Shown here: positions 11,570 through 24,191 of the stretch, piece by piece
Position numbering within the stretch: the stretch's first letter is position 1
How the letters are laid out: each line of letters opens with the position of its first letter
Source of the DNA: Chamaecyparis obtusa
Lineage: Eukaryota > Streptophyta > Pinopsida > Cupressales > Cupressaceae
Length of the DNA stretch: 64,000 nt
Direction of reading: 5' to 3'
Assembly: GCA_027943335.1 (NCBI GenBank)
Contig: BSBK01007741.1
Span: 1,579,969 to 1,643,968 of the forward strand
Program-made: the position numbers and the translations under genes
The notes under the pieces: generated by a model
Databases searched by the model: none
Seen by the model: only the letters and a program-made list of their open reading frames with translations
What the model was told of the DNA's origin: nothing

Positions 11570-14500
11570 GGATGTATCTTTAATTCATAATATCAGAGAA
11601 AAAAATAGACCTAGAATGAAGAGGGAACCAGTAGAACCCTTGGAAGAAGATAACCCTAGTTTAGCATTATCATCTGTACCAGATGAAGTTTTTCTTTGGA
11701 GAATGTGAGAAGTTATCTTGGATGCAAGCTAGAAACCATCAGTGATAGTGATTTTACCAATGAATATTAGAAGATTTACAATCAGGATATGACATTGAAA
11801 CAAGGATATGAACATTTGAAAGACAATGAGATTGTTAAGTATGCATTGCAGTATGAATTTGATAATGAAGAATACACTAAGATTATTTTGAGCAGAATTC
11901 ACAATGGAAAGTTTTGGCTAGAGGATAGAGTGATAGACATTATAGCTGACTTGATTCATAAAGTCACTGGACTATCTAAAACTAGTGCTATTCCTTTAAA
12001 TGAAAAGAATATGGGGAAAACAATCATGGAAAAAACATAATCAACCTATAATGGTAGAGGAATTGTGATTAGCAAGATCAAACAACATGATCTTAGATAT
12101 TTATGCAAGTACCTAACAACTAAGTTTTGTGAAAATTCTAGAGAAGATGACATGGCAGCTGGAATGGTACACATAGCCTACTTAATGTGTATTGACAAGG
12201 TACCAATTGATATGTGTGAAATTCTGAGAATACAATTATTTGAAAACTTGGAGAAGATTAAGAAAACTAAGTATGCACAATTTAGATTTTCATCCTTAAT
12301 CACATACATGTTTTTCCACCTATTGAGAAGATTTCCATACACCATTGCAAATGATTGGAATGATGGTCAATCTACTATGGAAAGGAAAAATAATATATAT
12401 ATATGAAACATGTTATTGACAAAGTGAATGAGAGTGCTATGTTAGTGATGAAGAGATTTCAGAAATTGGTAATTAGCAAATCAAGGATTCCATAGTCTAT
12501 TGTGGAGAAATATAAAAATGATATATGTTTTATGGTTGACACTAACTTTACCTATATTGAAGTAGGGGAGCCTAGAATTGAGTTCATAGACCCTCTTGGC
12601 TATGAGATATCTGAGATAGAAACAAAAGAATATGTTGGCAGGTTACTTAAGTGTAAGTTGGACACTCAGTGCAAAAGGTTTGGAACTTTTGAAGAGAAGT
12701 TCAACTCTGCAAAAGCTATAATTAAGGAGAAGTAGTCTAAGAAGAGAGTTGACATCACCATAAAGAAAATATTGAAAGATTCAAGATTGACACAACATGA
12801 GTTTGAGATAGCGAAGAACACAGCAGTAGCAATCAAAATGAGTGAACATAAAGAAGTTTTGTCTACCCCACCAATTGCAGTAAAACTAAAAGAACCTCAA
12901 GTCAGGGTGAAAGTAGAGGAACCAAAGATGGAACAAGAAACAAGTAGACCTACTAGGTCTACCTCCTCCACTCCTAGCAAGAGAATGAAAGAAATTGCTA
13001 CTGGACCTGGTAAGAGGCAGAAAGTTTTGGTGCCACTAGTTCCTAGGAAATTTGCAATAATTAAAGATGATGACACTACTTTGGCTAAGAAGAAAGCTTG
13101 AAAACCTAAAGTTGAAAATCTTAATGAGCAAATTATTAAAACTGGAGACTTTACTAGAATGAATAAGTACTATAGTCCTTATGATTATTCAGATAGACTT
13201 AACTTGGAGAATGCAATTATAAAGCACATGGTTTTTGAAAATAAGAAGTTTGACACTATTCAGAGTCAGATACTTGATGACTTGTATAACAAACTTGTAA
13301 ATAGAAAGAAGAGAGCACAAGAAGAAGACACTTCTATCAGAGAGAATCTAGTAAGAAAGCTTTGCGATGTGAGAGATGATGTAAACTTGAAGTAGTTATT
13401 GAAGGCCTTAAACAACCACCTGAGAACCAAAAGGAGAACCATTCTAACTATGGGAGGTAGATATCAAGAAGTTAATTCTGATACAGAGCAGAAAATAATC
13501 AAGGTTATGGTAGAAATTGTTGGAGAACCATCAACTACAACAAATCAAGCAGGTGAAGCAGAATAAGAGGATATTTCTTTTCCTTGAGCTATTAGCATTG
13601 AAGATGAATCAATGAATGTAGAAGGTACAAAGGTCACCTTGGATACTGATGATAATGTATTCAATAATTTAGGAAACATTGTTGACAATTCAGCTCTTGA
13701 TGAACCTGATACAGAAGCAGAGCAGACACAAACCACTCTTGAAGAACCCAAAGAAATAGAGATTCAAGCACCTATTCCTATCAAAGAAGACATTAGTCTT
13801 ACTCCTGAGACTAGAAAGAAGAAGGAAATTGGATCTTTATTTGAGGATTTAGGAAAAGAAGTTGATGATGATGATTAGTTGGAACTGATCACTTCTTTGA
13901 ATAAGATTATTGGAAAGAAAAAGAAAGTGAAGAATCTTGAAGGGAGTCTGAAAGAACTAACTGAGAAGTTACAAAGCATTGTAACTACACAAATTATAGA
14001 GGCAGACCCTTTGGAGAAAGCTAAGAAGGTAATGAGCACTTTTGATGATGAATTCACTAATCTATCTGATATTGCAAAAGTGAGAGATCAAGTAGCTTAT
14101 GAAGCTGAAATGCTTTTGAATATTAGTTAGAATATCAGGAATGATATTAATAGTCTTGATATCTGTATCAAGGACTTTAGAAAGCATTTGGGAATAGGAA
14201 AATGTTTGTACATACAGTATACAAAATCAGAGACCTTAATAGCAGAAGAAGATCGGAAGATAAAGTTGAAAGAAGCAAAAATTCAGAATGAATGTAACCT
14301 TCTTTCTAGCCCCAATGTGAAGGTATTCGATATTGAGAAGAAAGTTAGTAAGCTTTATGATGAAATTAGAGTTTTGCAAGATGAAAGGAACAAAAAAATG
14401 AGAAGATTTACTCTTTTGAGAGAGCACACTTCTATGAAGTTATGTGTAATTGAAGAAAAGTTGGAAGAATGTCTTTTGGCAAAGGCATCTTTTCAGAAGT

Positions 14501-14658
14501 TTAACTTTGTAAACCTTCAAGCATGTCAAATAGCAGCTTATGGACTGAGCACTTTACTCAATGTGGTAGATTCCATTAAGAAATCATGGGAGAAGGAGAT
14601 AGAAGCAATGGAAGTTGATTTTTCAGATTGTGTTGCAAGCCTACCAGCTTTGCAATAA
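11570..14658 (+). pseudogene. Element B ORF2: long protein of unknown family, shared with element C
   Basis: Reading frame of about 1000 codons with several TAG stops and one frameshift between 12406 and 12502, at an AT-dinucleotide run near 12391-12403. An ATG near 11568 (MDVSLIHN) is a possible start. The N-terminal half aligns with C ORF2: a GKF...TGL segment, then YNGRGI/WDGRGM, then NDICFMVD/DDVCFMVD, PLGYEI/PLPYEI and FGTFEE/FGTYDE. The middle (12772-13400) is Lys/Pro/Ser-rich. The C-terminal third (13879-14658) is coiled coil, ending at TAA 14656-14658. No enzyme motif is recognisable. A distant relation to the plant transposon-associated domains that follow gag in other elements is possible, but I cannot confirm it. 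Confidence 0.7.
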
Positions 14659-14942
14659 GGAACTAAGGTATAATCTTTTTGTGACACAATTTTCTAGCCC
14701 TCCCTACTTTATTTTGTCATTATTGTTGAAGGGGGAGAGATATAGGGTAGAAAATTGTTGTATATGATATGGATTGATACTCTTAGGGGGCGTATTGTAT
14801 TAGAAATTATATTTTGAGGAGTTATAAGGATAGTATATGTATATGTTATAATATGGCCATAATTTTGAGATAATTTTGAGATTTTGAGTTGTACACTTAG
14901 CCAATTTTCTCATATGTTGCCACCATTGACAAAGGGGGAGAT
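14659..14942 (+). other. 3' untranslated part and purine tract of B
   Basis: Contains GAAGGGGGAGAG near 14730 and the functional tract AAAGGGGGAGAT at 14931-14942, directly before the 3' LTR. The preceding ATGTTGCCACCATTGACAAA resembles the pre-tract sequences of A and C (CATCAATGCCAAAG and CACTAATGCCAAAG). Confidence 0.7.
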
Positions 14943-15950
14943 TGTTGGAAATTTGGATGAGTTGAGTACATAGATGTTGTCATTATGGAAACATATGATC
15001 GACATGAAGATCGTAAAGGTTAGAGAGCAAGTATAGCAGAGCGCATTGCAAATTTGTCTATGTGTGAGACAACATTTTCACCAGTGTACCCAAGGTTAGT
15101 TTTTGTTTGCGACATTGACTGGAGTAAGTTTAGTGCTTGTGCACTTGAACATAGACTCTATGATGTCTAATGATGACCCATCATAGAGTGCAAGTTAGTA
15201 TGGCATGTACAGAATTAGTTATGATAGTTTTACAAAAGACAGTGTTAAGCCGACATGACAGTTTTGAAGACATAATTGGTAAAGAGTTAAGGGATTATTT
15301 TGTTTATCAAAATATTGTCTTAATAATATAAAGGGATGACATCCTAGATGTTAACCTTTAGATAAAGATATATGGAAGCTGACCATGTAAAGTTATTAGC
15401 CTTAATAACTTGTATGTATGTAATTGTAAATTGTAAGAAGAAGAAGGGATATGTGGTAAGATTGTAATGATATGATGCGAATGTAAGATCATCAAAAAGA
15501 TATTGATGCAAGAAGCATAAGGTTATGTACCTTAATCAATTTTTTGATTAGTATACATTATTTTTTTGGGCAGTGGGCTCATCTGGTAATCAGATATTGT
15601 ATTTACAACTCCTAACAAGGTTGAGGCTTCTAACAAGGCCTATAGTCCCTTAATCAGGACTGATACACTGTATGCTTGTAATAGAATCCTAATAGGGTCA
15701 ATATCCCTAACATGATACTTTTGATTAGTGGATCTTTGTGGGTACCATCCCCACCGGGGTTTTCCCTTAGCCAGGGTTTCCTCAAGAACATATCATGTGT
15801 TATGAGTTCTTTAGTTTTACTGCTATGCATGTTGTTTAGCTTCTTATGTTATGCATGTGTAAAGATAATCTGTTATATCCATAATTGGGCAAAAGATAAA
15901 GATTGTAGAATATTGATTCACCCCCCTCTCAGTATTCCCTATTTCTAACA
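14943..15950 (+). repeat. 3' LTR of element B
   Basis: Starts TGTTGGAAATTTGG and ends CCCTATTTCTAACA. It is followed by the target duplicate TAGAC at 15951-15955. TATAAAG lies at 15327-15333, equivalent to 9141-9147. Confidence 0.92.
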
Positions 15951-15955
15951 TAGAC

Positions 15956-17822
15956 CTCTAGGAAATCTGAGAACATATGTAAAGTCAGGATGAATCCCCC
16001 AAGCAAGATTTCCTTCAGAGTTTGATTTGAATTCATACTCATGGGAGTCTATTTCAGAATCACTATTGTATACCAAATTTTCAGCTATTGTGATAGGTTT
16101 ACCTTCCTCTTGTTTAGTAGTAGGTTCTTGTGTAGCTACCACATTGATATTCTCCTTAGGTTTTTCTTCATCTTTAAGGAGATCTAGTATTTCTTGATGT
16201 AAATGTTCATAAGGAATAAGTTCAGAGTTGTCTGAATCATCACTATCAGATTGTGGGGTTTCTTCCTTTTTCTGAATTTCTATTGATGGTTCAATCTATT
16301 CTAAGACATGAGGAGATTTTTTACAGAGATGAAAAGGCTTGTTTTGATATCCCAAGCCTATAGTATCTTTAGTCCTTCTTCTACAATGTTTAACTAGCTT
16401 TTCAATGCCTTTGCCTCTTGTTCCTAGAGGTCCTTTTCCAGTGTATCCCATTTGAGTCATGCATTTATGACCTGGTCCATAAGATTTGATAGGGATTTTA
16501 GGTGTTTTAGAGTCACATTTCTGAACTATCTGGGATTGAGATTCATCTTTGTATAGCCATGCTAATATGGATTCTTCTTAATCAGATTCTTTCTTGGACA
16601 CTTTCTCTATGATAAAACTCCCATTGAATATGACTTGGGATTCTTTAGCAGTAGGTTTCACTTTGTCTGAAGGTTGTCCATAAGATTTTGGGGACAATGT
16701 GATAGATGTGAGAGATAGGACTCATTTGATTGTGTATTCTCCCATACCTGTGTCCTTAATTTTGACTTCTTTAGCAATGTTTTCCATCTTGGATGTAGAA
16801 GCAATGTCTATTTTCTTAGTGAAAGATTCTCTATTATGCGTAATAAGTTTGTCAACACTTTCTTTTAATGCATTGCAAGAGGTAGATATGTCAGCTGGAA
16901 TTGTTACTTCTACTCCATCATAAGGAAACTTTACACATTGATGGTATGTTGATGGAATCACTCACATTTCATGTGTCCAAGGCCTCACTAGAAGAACGTT
17001 GTAAGCCAATGGAAGATCTAGAACTTGGCAAGTGGTGTCTTTGACAACAAGTCTTGTTCTGATAGGTGGGACAATTATTCCCTTAGAGGATCTTTCTTTC
17101 TCATCATATTCTTTTATGGTTATCTTATTTTTAGGATCAATAGAATCTTTTGATAACCCCAATTGTGTGATCAATTTGTAAGAATAGATGTTTAGACCAA
17201 TGCCTCCATCTATCAAAATGCTTTTGACACGGTGGTTTTTGATCAAGACTTCAATGTGCAAGGGCTGGTTATGTGGATGACTCAATGAATTGTCATCTCC
17301 CTCTAAAAAGGAGATATACTAGGGTGATGTCAGATGACCAACCATAGTTTGGAATCCATCTAGATCAATATTTTCAGGAACATTGGAACCAAGCAGAGCT
17401 TTGTCCAGAATAGCTCTATGAGCAAGAGATATCTGAAGCAACTCAAACATGGATGTTTTTGCATTGGTATGTTGGAGTTGTTGGACAATACTATATGATG
17501 TAGGCCTCATGTCTTTAGGATTCAATGATTCTGAGGAAGCCCTTGGTTTGGAAGCAGATGAAAGATTGAAAGGCACCTTAGGGGAATTTGATGAACCTGA
17601 GTTTTTTCCTTTTGAGCTTGTGATCGAGTTACTGCATTTTTTGATTGATTATCTCTATCATTCCTTACAACTGTGATGACATTGCAATGTTCAGATAGGC
17701 ATGGTTCCACCATATTTATGACAACATTTTTTTCGGGGTAGGCATAATTGACTTTAGCACCCATGTTAGGTTGAGAAGGTGAATCTCCTTTAGTGTGCTT
17801 TAGAAATGGTTTCGTGAATGCT
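15956..17822 (-). pseudogene. Gypsy D: gag C-terminus, aspartic protease and G-patch-like segment
   Basis: Read leftward from 17822. A linker rich in Ser/Gln (17319-17822) is followed by an aspartic-protease domain (16962-17285) with ILIDGGIGLNIYS, the plant gypsy form of the DTG/DSG active-site loop, and LAYNVLLVRPW near its end. Next is a 200-residue spacer containing MTQMGYTGKGPLGTRGKGI and DTIGLGYQNK (about 16340-16480), which look like a G-patch. An acidic stretch follows (NSDSEIDSHEYEF), ending at the B insertion. Stops occur in the frame (for example near 16960 and 16577), so it is dead. Confidence 0.82.
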
Positions 17823-17880
17823 GTATGTGTTGGCATTAATTATGATTGTCATTAGTGACAAAACTTATTCAGACTCTGCA

Positions 17881-17995
17881 TGTTTATCGAGCAGAACAAT
17901 GTTTACCGAGCAGAACAGTGTTTATCGAGCATAACAATGTTCATCAAGAAGAATAGTGTTTACCAAGCAGAACAGTGCTTACCAAGTTATCTTCA
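17881..17995 (+). repeat. 19-bp tandem repeats in the 5' LTR of C
   Basis: About five and a half copies of a unit like TGTTTACCGAGCAGAACAG, with C/T variation at the ACCGAG core and AAG variants. The same block is present in the 3' LTR at 24246-24355. It lies about 320-430 bases upstream of the LTR TATA box, so an enhancer-like role is possible but unproven. Confidence 0.85.
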
Positions 17996-18312
17996 CCAAG
18001 TGATGAGATGAGCAGTGTTTACCGAGTGCCAGCATAGTAAACAGGGAATTCAGTCTCTACCGAGTGACACTATATCTACCAAGTCTCCAGTATATACCAA
18101 GTTTGAAACTACAATCGAGTGTTTATTATGGACTGGGCCTCCACTTCTACCGAGTGCATGATGATGCCGAGTAACGCAATGGATGCTGAGTATCAGAAAG
18201 TCACCATGTTAGTTTGTAGTAATCAAGTCACTATATTTGGGCTGACTCAGTAATACTTGTGTTTGCTTGTTTAGAGCCAACTTTGATATTGTTTTGTAAT
18301 TATTTTGATTGA

Positions 18313-18320
18313 TATATAAA
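18313..18320 (+). promoter_or_regulatory. TATA box in the 5' LTR of C
   Basis: TATATAAA followed by CAATG, conserved at 24677-24684 in the 3' LTR. Confidence 0.55.
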
Positions 18321-18970
18321 CAATGTTTTGTATCCTATCCAAAAGTGTGTGAAAAAAAGTGAGAAGTGAAAAAAAGAGAAGAAAGGTAGAGATAAGAGAA
18401 TTACAAAGGGATACAATAGTATAAGAAGTAGCAGAGACATATCTATCACAGAAGGTGATCAGTACATCAAAGAATCTCAATCAGCAAGAATAGTTGCAAG
18501 TAAGAGATCTACTATTTCATCCTAACAAGTGAATTAGCCCCAAATCCTTTAACCGGGTAGACTTAACAGTCTTTGCAAAAATCTCTTAATTGAGTGCATA
18601 CTTCTTTGTATTTTTGTAAATCCTATAACAAGGTGGACCTAGCAGTCCTTATTGCTCCTAATAGGGTAGATCATCAGAAGTGATCATTGTAAGCCTTAAC
18701 CGACAAACTTTATACTGCAGTATTGAAGTTTAGTGGGTTTCATCCACACCCCAGTTTTACTTTCTATTTGGAAGGTTTTTGGGTCACCAAATCTCTATGT
18801 TCAAAGTGTTATGAATGTTTTATTCTTTCTATTACTTATGCATACAGTTAGCTTATCAATCTAATGTCATTGATAAAATGGTTGAGATCATAAATTAGTA
18901 AAAGTTTTGAAGTTACTGATTCACCCCTTCCCTCTCAGTAACCTAGCTAGTCTTGAATATTTCCAACAAT

Positions 18971-18982
18971 TGGTATTAAAGC
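18971..18982 (+). other. Primer binding site of C
   Basis: TGGTATTAAAGC lies two bases after the LTR. It resembles the initiator tRNA-Met-type sites of A and B but has two differences from A. Confidence 0.75.
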
Positions 18983-19032
18983 TACGTGGTTCTCAGAATA
19001 AAGTTTGACAGCTTGAGAAAAGATTCAGGACA

Positions 19033-20222
19033 ATGGAGATATTTAGACTTAACAAAGTAATTGAGAATGAAAACCTAGATTTGGAAATGGCCATAACTCA
19101 ACTCAAGGAAGCAAAAGAGCATCTTTCCCTTTCCCTAAAAAGAAGGAAGGAACTTGCAAATCAGATGAATGACCACCAGTATGTTGAAGAAAAGATTGAA
19201 GAGTTTTTCCCTTCAAGCAACTTAGATGAAGCAAAAGAACTTCTAGAAAAGAATGGATCTCTGCAAGAAGTAAGAAAATTAAAAAGAGAATAGGAAATTC
19301 AGTCAACAAGATTCTATGAAATCTTGGAACAAAGAAACAAGCTGAAAGATGAAATAGATGGAAAGAACAATGAAATATAGAATCAAACTCTTTAGCTAGA
19401 AAACCTTATTAATCAAGTCTCCAATGCAAATGAAGAAATCTTGACTCTAAGATCAGAAAATGAAAATATAAGAGAGGAACTAAGATCTGAAAAGAAAATC
19501 AATTTAAGATTGATAAGTGACCTAGATACTGAAAGGCAAATCAATGAAAGAATGTTGAAATCTCAAGAAGATTTGAATCAGGTGTATGAATGGAACCTTC
19601 ATAGGAAAAAAGGAAAAGCAAGACTTGGATACAAAGAGGAAGGTGAATCCTCCAAGCAAAGTACTCAAATGAATCAGAAACCTACTTGTAATCACTGTGG
19701 AAAAATTGGTCATACTTCAAACAAATGTTGGAGCAATGGAAAAGCAAAATTCAATGGAAAATGCTACAATTGCAATCAGCATGGTCATAAAGCAAATGAA
19801 TGCAAGGAGAAACCAAGATTTGAAGGCAAATGTCACAAATGTGACAAACAAGGTCACAAGGCATCGGAATGCAGAACTAAAACACCCAATCCAGCTGAAC
19901 AAATTATGAAAGCAATATTTGGTTGGGATTACAACACTTGGTGTAGATGTCATTAGTATGGAGAATATGGACACATTGGCATGAATTGTGTACGACATCA
20001 CTTGAGAAAAAGGGATACTACCATAAGATGTTACAAATGCACTAAGCTTGGTCACATAGCTAAAAATTGCATGAATCTAGGCAAAGTCAAAGATGAAAAG
20101 AAAGCAAAAGTAGATAGCATCAGGAAGTAGATAAGACAATAGTGGATCCCTAAACCTACCAAGCAAACAAGTCCAAGTAATGAAGTCACTCATGAAGAGA
20201 GTGGCTCTATCAATTCTAACTA
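19033..20222 (+). pseudogene. Element C ORF1: coiled-coil and five-knuckle gag-like protein
   Basis: A single frame of about 395 codons interrupted by TAG stops (near 19291, 19378, 19395, 19954 and 20128) that mostly fall at likely Gln positions. ATG 19033 follows the primer site closely. The first 200 residues are Glu/Lys/Leu/Asn-rich coiled coil. The knuckles are CNHCGKIGHTSNKC, CYNCNQHGHKANEC, CHKCDKQGHKASEC, a fourth with Tyr for its second Cys (ending GHIGMNC), and CYKCTKLGHIAKNC. It is a nucleic-acid-binding, gag-like protein matching B ORF1 in layout but with one more knuckle. I see no capsid domain. Confidence 0.83.
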
Positions 20223-20641
20223 AGCCTCCAAGAAAGAACTGGAACTGTATCCTCATAGACATATTCCAAATAGTTCCTAACTTGAAAGGAAGAAAGATCC
20301 AAATCAGTATGCAAGATACAGGAGAAACGTAGGAAGGTCAGTATTAGTTTCAATCAAGCAAGGTCGGGAGTAACATAATTTCATTCAGTTACCGAGTAAG
20401 GTCGGAGCAGTATGTTCCCCAAGTTGCAGAATCTTCACCAAGCAATTAATGCTTAGTGGATGACAGTTTGTCGAATTCTATACCCTAATTCCTACGAAGC
20501 ATTAATGATAAAATTTTTAACAAAAAGCATGAAATCAAATTCATTCTTCACCATGAATATTAGCATATTGAGCAGAAAAATTTCTAAGTGCGATCAAGTG
20601 ATTCAAAGCAAAATTTTGCAGCAAAATTTTTTCGAAGAGCT

Positions 20642-23600
20642 ACCATGGCATCATCCAGCACCAAAGTAAAGAAAGGTTTGGAAATGTTAGTTCATGGAGA
20701 ATGGAAAGCACCGGATTTCAAACTCATGCCCGCAATTGCAGAAACCCTAGATTTGAGTGGAGCTCAGTCTCAAATTCCTCTAAAGGTACTTCTTGTAAAT
20801 GACATTCATAGTCATTTTAGAGGTACAATTCAGGAACTTTGAACCCTAGAGATAGATGTTGTTCATGATGGACTGTGTGTTGATGGTGTACTCAAACTGA
20901 AACATAAACATTTGGAAGATAAGGGTTTAACACATCACCCACTTGCCTCAAAGGTTCCAGATAAAATGGATAAGATATATTCTAAGCTGAGTGCATGAAG
21001 GTAAAATTTGACTTGAGCAACTAGTGGAAATATCAAAGAAGATGATTCACCGAATCACTGGTCTTCCCATGATTGCCAAGGCAAAATCTAAAAAAACCCT
21101 AGGTCGGGTAGAGCTGGAAAAGAAAACCCTAGCCGAATGGGATGGTAGAGGTATGAGAATAAACAACATTACTAATGTAGAACTAAAATTTGGCACATAT
21201 GTAATAGCTCACAAGATATACAGTTCAAGTCGGTAGAATAGTGTTCCGTGTGAAGCAGTTGACCTAGCCTATAAAATTGTGAAGAACAATCTATCATTTT
21301 ACCTAGCAGATCTATTATTGAAACAATTCAACAAGAATATGGAGAGCATCCAAACCTCAAAGAACAATCCATGTAAGTTTGGCTCGCTGTTGGTTTGTTT
21401 ATTTTTCTATCCTCAAAATTTTTTCCCATCTAAAGGCATGGTAAAATGGAGAAAGGATGTGCCTATTCTTTATCAGATAAATGAGTATATTGCAGAAATG
21501 GGTGAGAATTTTACAAGCATAATGGATAATTATTTTGAATCTTTTAAGGAGAAGATGAATAATAGATTCCGGATTCCACTAAAGTTGGTGGAAGATTATA
21601 AAGATGATGTTTGTTTTATGGTTGATTGTGATAGAGTATATATTCAGGCAGTAAGGCCCATGATTGTATGGGTAAAACCTCTTCCTTATGAGATAAACAT
21701 TGATGAGACAAAGGATATAATTGAAGCCCTAGTAAATCAACACATTGATCCAAAGGCTCCATACTTTGGAACATATGATGAAGCTAAGGTAAGAATTGAG
21801 CTAAGCATAAATCTTCCACAGGTGGTTAACAAAGGCAGAAAGAGGATGGCCAAGATGCAATCTAGCACACCTCTAATGTTAACTGAGGACAAAGGAGAGG
21901 ATATTGTAGGAGAAGAAGAAAAGGATGAGAGTAAAGAAGAACAAGTGCCTGTAAAGAAAAAAGGAAAGGTAACTATCACCAAGGAACCCGAGCAACCCAT
22001 TGCAGTATTCACAAGGAAAAGATCAAGGGACAAGGCAGGAAAAGTCAAGGATGACATAGTACTCAAAAGGCCTCCTCCTCTCTTGAAGAAAATATTAAGG
22101 ATTTGAGAGAAGGATCTAGAATTGCAAATTTCAAATCTCTCAAATATGAAACAAGGTCAGAAGCAGAGCATCAGGAAATTGAAGATGTTGTTATTGAGAA
22201 AATGGGAATATGGAAATACTCACCTGAAGAATTAGCTTCTCAAATCCGAAGAGCTTTATTAAACCCAATCAAGATGAGATGGTCCAATGCAAGGCAAACT
22301 GTCAAGGACATCTATGCTCAAACCTTAAGGCAATTGATGCCAAGTTTGAAAAATACTAAAAGAAATAAGGCATTGATAGATAATGAGTCCAAGATGACAC
22401 TAAAATTCAACAGTTGCTTAATTTTGATCAAGGATATAGAGTCGGTTGTGAAGAGTGCAGAATCTACTTGGAAAAACACTTATCATCTTCACAAATCGAG
22501 TACTGAAACTGTGATAATTAAAGATATTGAAGATGACAATGATGAAGAAGATGAAGAAATAGTTCAGATTGATAATGTTGAGATAGAAGAAGCAGGAAAA
22601 GAAGCTACCAAGGAAGCTGAGAAGAATGTTGAGGAAGATGATCCAGTTTGGATAGCTTTAGAGGTAATTGCCTCACTTCCCCACTCTCCAGTAAAAATTG
22701 TTACATCTAGCCCGGAGAAAAATTCAAGTGTGATTGTGACAACTCCCTCAGATACATCAAATGTCCAATCATCACTAGCACAGCTCAATGTATCAATGAC
22801 AGAAGTGGCTACCACTTCATCTACCGAGCTTCAGCCTCCTTCTTCCACTGAGTTGCAGTCTTCTGTACCTTCTTCAATTTTGAGTTTTTCAGCAGTAAGT
22901 ACTTTAGATTCTACAGTTGTAAATAATTTAGTTTTTGGTTTATCAAATATTCCAGTTAGCATCCCATTAGTTGGAAGTTTATCAGTTTTCACTAGAAGTC
23001 CTACTGTGTCTACCATAATTTCTACTACAAAAACATTAAGTATAAAGACTCAATCAAGTACAAATTTTTGAGCAAGAGTGTAGTAGAAGGTATAGATCTA
23101 GATGAGGAGATAGAAATTCCCTAGTTAGATTTTGCAAACCTCACTACAGATCAAATGCAAACAGTTGGTGAACTCCTCTAGAAGAAAGCAAAGCAGAAGA
23201 AACTAAAAGAAGAAAGAGATAAGGAATATAAAATCATTGAGGATGCCAAGAACATTTTGATAGAAGCTATAGGTGTTGAAGTTGATTCCTCTCAACACAT
23301 TTTGTTGCAGTTGGCTGAAGCAGTTAACAAGCTCAATGATGATTCCTCTAGAATAGACAAGTTGCTTGAGAAGGCTGAGAAGAAGTTTGATAATGAAGTG
23401 CTTGAGCACATTGCTCAGCAAATAGCTATCAATCAGGCAGGGTTATCTTCAGTCTTGACTAGCATTGAGTCCTCCCATTCCAAGGTAACATCTCTTTTTG
23501 TCAAAATCTATAATGTTGCCGAGTTATCAAAGGAGATAAAAGAAAAAATAAATAAGATTGATGAGGATCTGAAGATCAGTGCACAAAAGTTGCAACTTGA

Positions 23601-23904
23601 ACCTAGTTCAAGCTCTGCACATCATATGACAGTCAAATTCCTATCTAATAAGTAGTCAAAATTATTGAGAGAAGATGCAAGGATCGGATCAACATTAATA
23701 GATATTCAGAACATGATCCTTCCCATCATGGATACAATGCAAAAACATATTGCATACTCAAAAACATTGATCCATGACAATCAGTTTTTAATTGTAGATC
23801 ACATGATTGAACTCTGTGTAGAAGTCCAAGTTGCACTCCATACATGCAAGATTCTGCAAGAGAATTGGGATAGAACTCGAGCATTAATAAGTAAGGTACA
23901 TTGA
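20642..23904 (+). pseudogene. Element C ORF2: long protein of unknown family, shared with element B
   Basis: About 1080 codons with stops and frameshifts (near 22106 and 23075). It likely starts MASSSTKVKKGLEML at 20645. Segments: N-terminal domain (20645-21236) with MIHRITGLP and WDGRGMRINNI; a hydrophobic, helical segment (21279-21420, NNLSFYLADLLLKQF); a conserved core (about 21590-21790) with DDVCFMVD, PLPYEINIDETK and FGTYDE; a Lys/Glu-rich linker; a Ser/Thr-rich stretch (22680-23071); and a C-terminal coiled coil (23257-23904). The first three segments align with B ORF2 in the same order. Function is unknown. Conservation across two LTR families argues it was once a useful product. Confidence 0.7.
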
Positions 23905-24191
23905 TTTTCTCTCACATTTTGGTATCTCCATGTAAAATATTTGTATATACACCTTTGGCATTATTGTCAAAAAGGGGGAGAACGTATATAAGATATATGA
24001 GATATGAAAGGGGGAGAAATTATAAATAGGAAATATGAGTATGAGGAGATACAAGATATTTGTATATATACTTTATGGGGAGACATGAAATGTATATACA
24101 ATAGTATGACAAAAAAAAGAGAGACAGATTCAACATGATTTTTTGTTTTTGGGCAATAAGTGTTTTTGTCACTAATGCCAAAGGGGGAGAT
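23905..24191 (+). other. 3' untranslated part and purine tract of C
   Basis: Holds three purine runs (AAAAGGGGGAGA near 23970, AAAGGGGGAGAA near 24007, and AAAGGGGGAGAT at 24180-24191). The last directly precedes the 3' LTR and is the functional tract by position. Confidence 0.7.

Larger units (their letters stand above)
8758..15950 (+). mobile_element. LTR retrotransposon B, non-autonomous (no pol)
   Basis: Complete 7.2-kb element: LTRs 8758-9763 and 14943-15950, primer site, purine tract, and TAGAC duplicated at 8753-8757 and 15951-15955. The 5.2-kb body holds a gag-like ORF1 (9820-11121) and a long ORF2 (about 11570-14658). I find no protease, integrase, RT or RNase H motif. Its TGTTGG...AACA termini, primer site and purine tract resemble those of copia element A, which suggests movement by copia enzymes supplied in trans. 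It lies in the decayed polyprotein of D. Confidence 0.92.
17828..18968 (+). repeat. 5' LTR of element C
   Basis: Begins TGTTGGCATTAATTATG and ends GAATATTTCCAACA. Contains the 19-bp tandem repeats at 17881-17995 and a TATA box TATATAAA at 18313-18320. Confidence 0.93.

Noticed and set aside
17881..17995. CRISPR-like array in LTR C
   Set aside because: Head-to-tail 19-bp repeats with no spacers, and duplicated exactly with the LTR.
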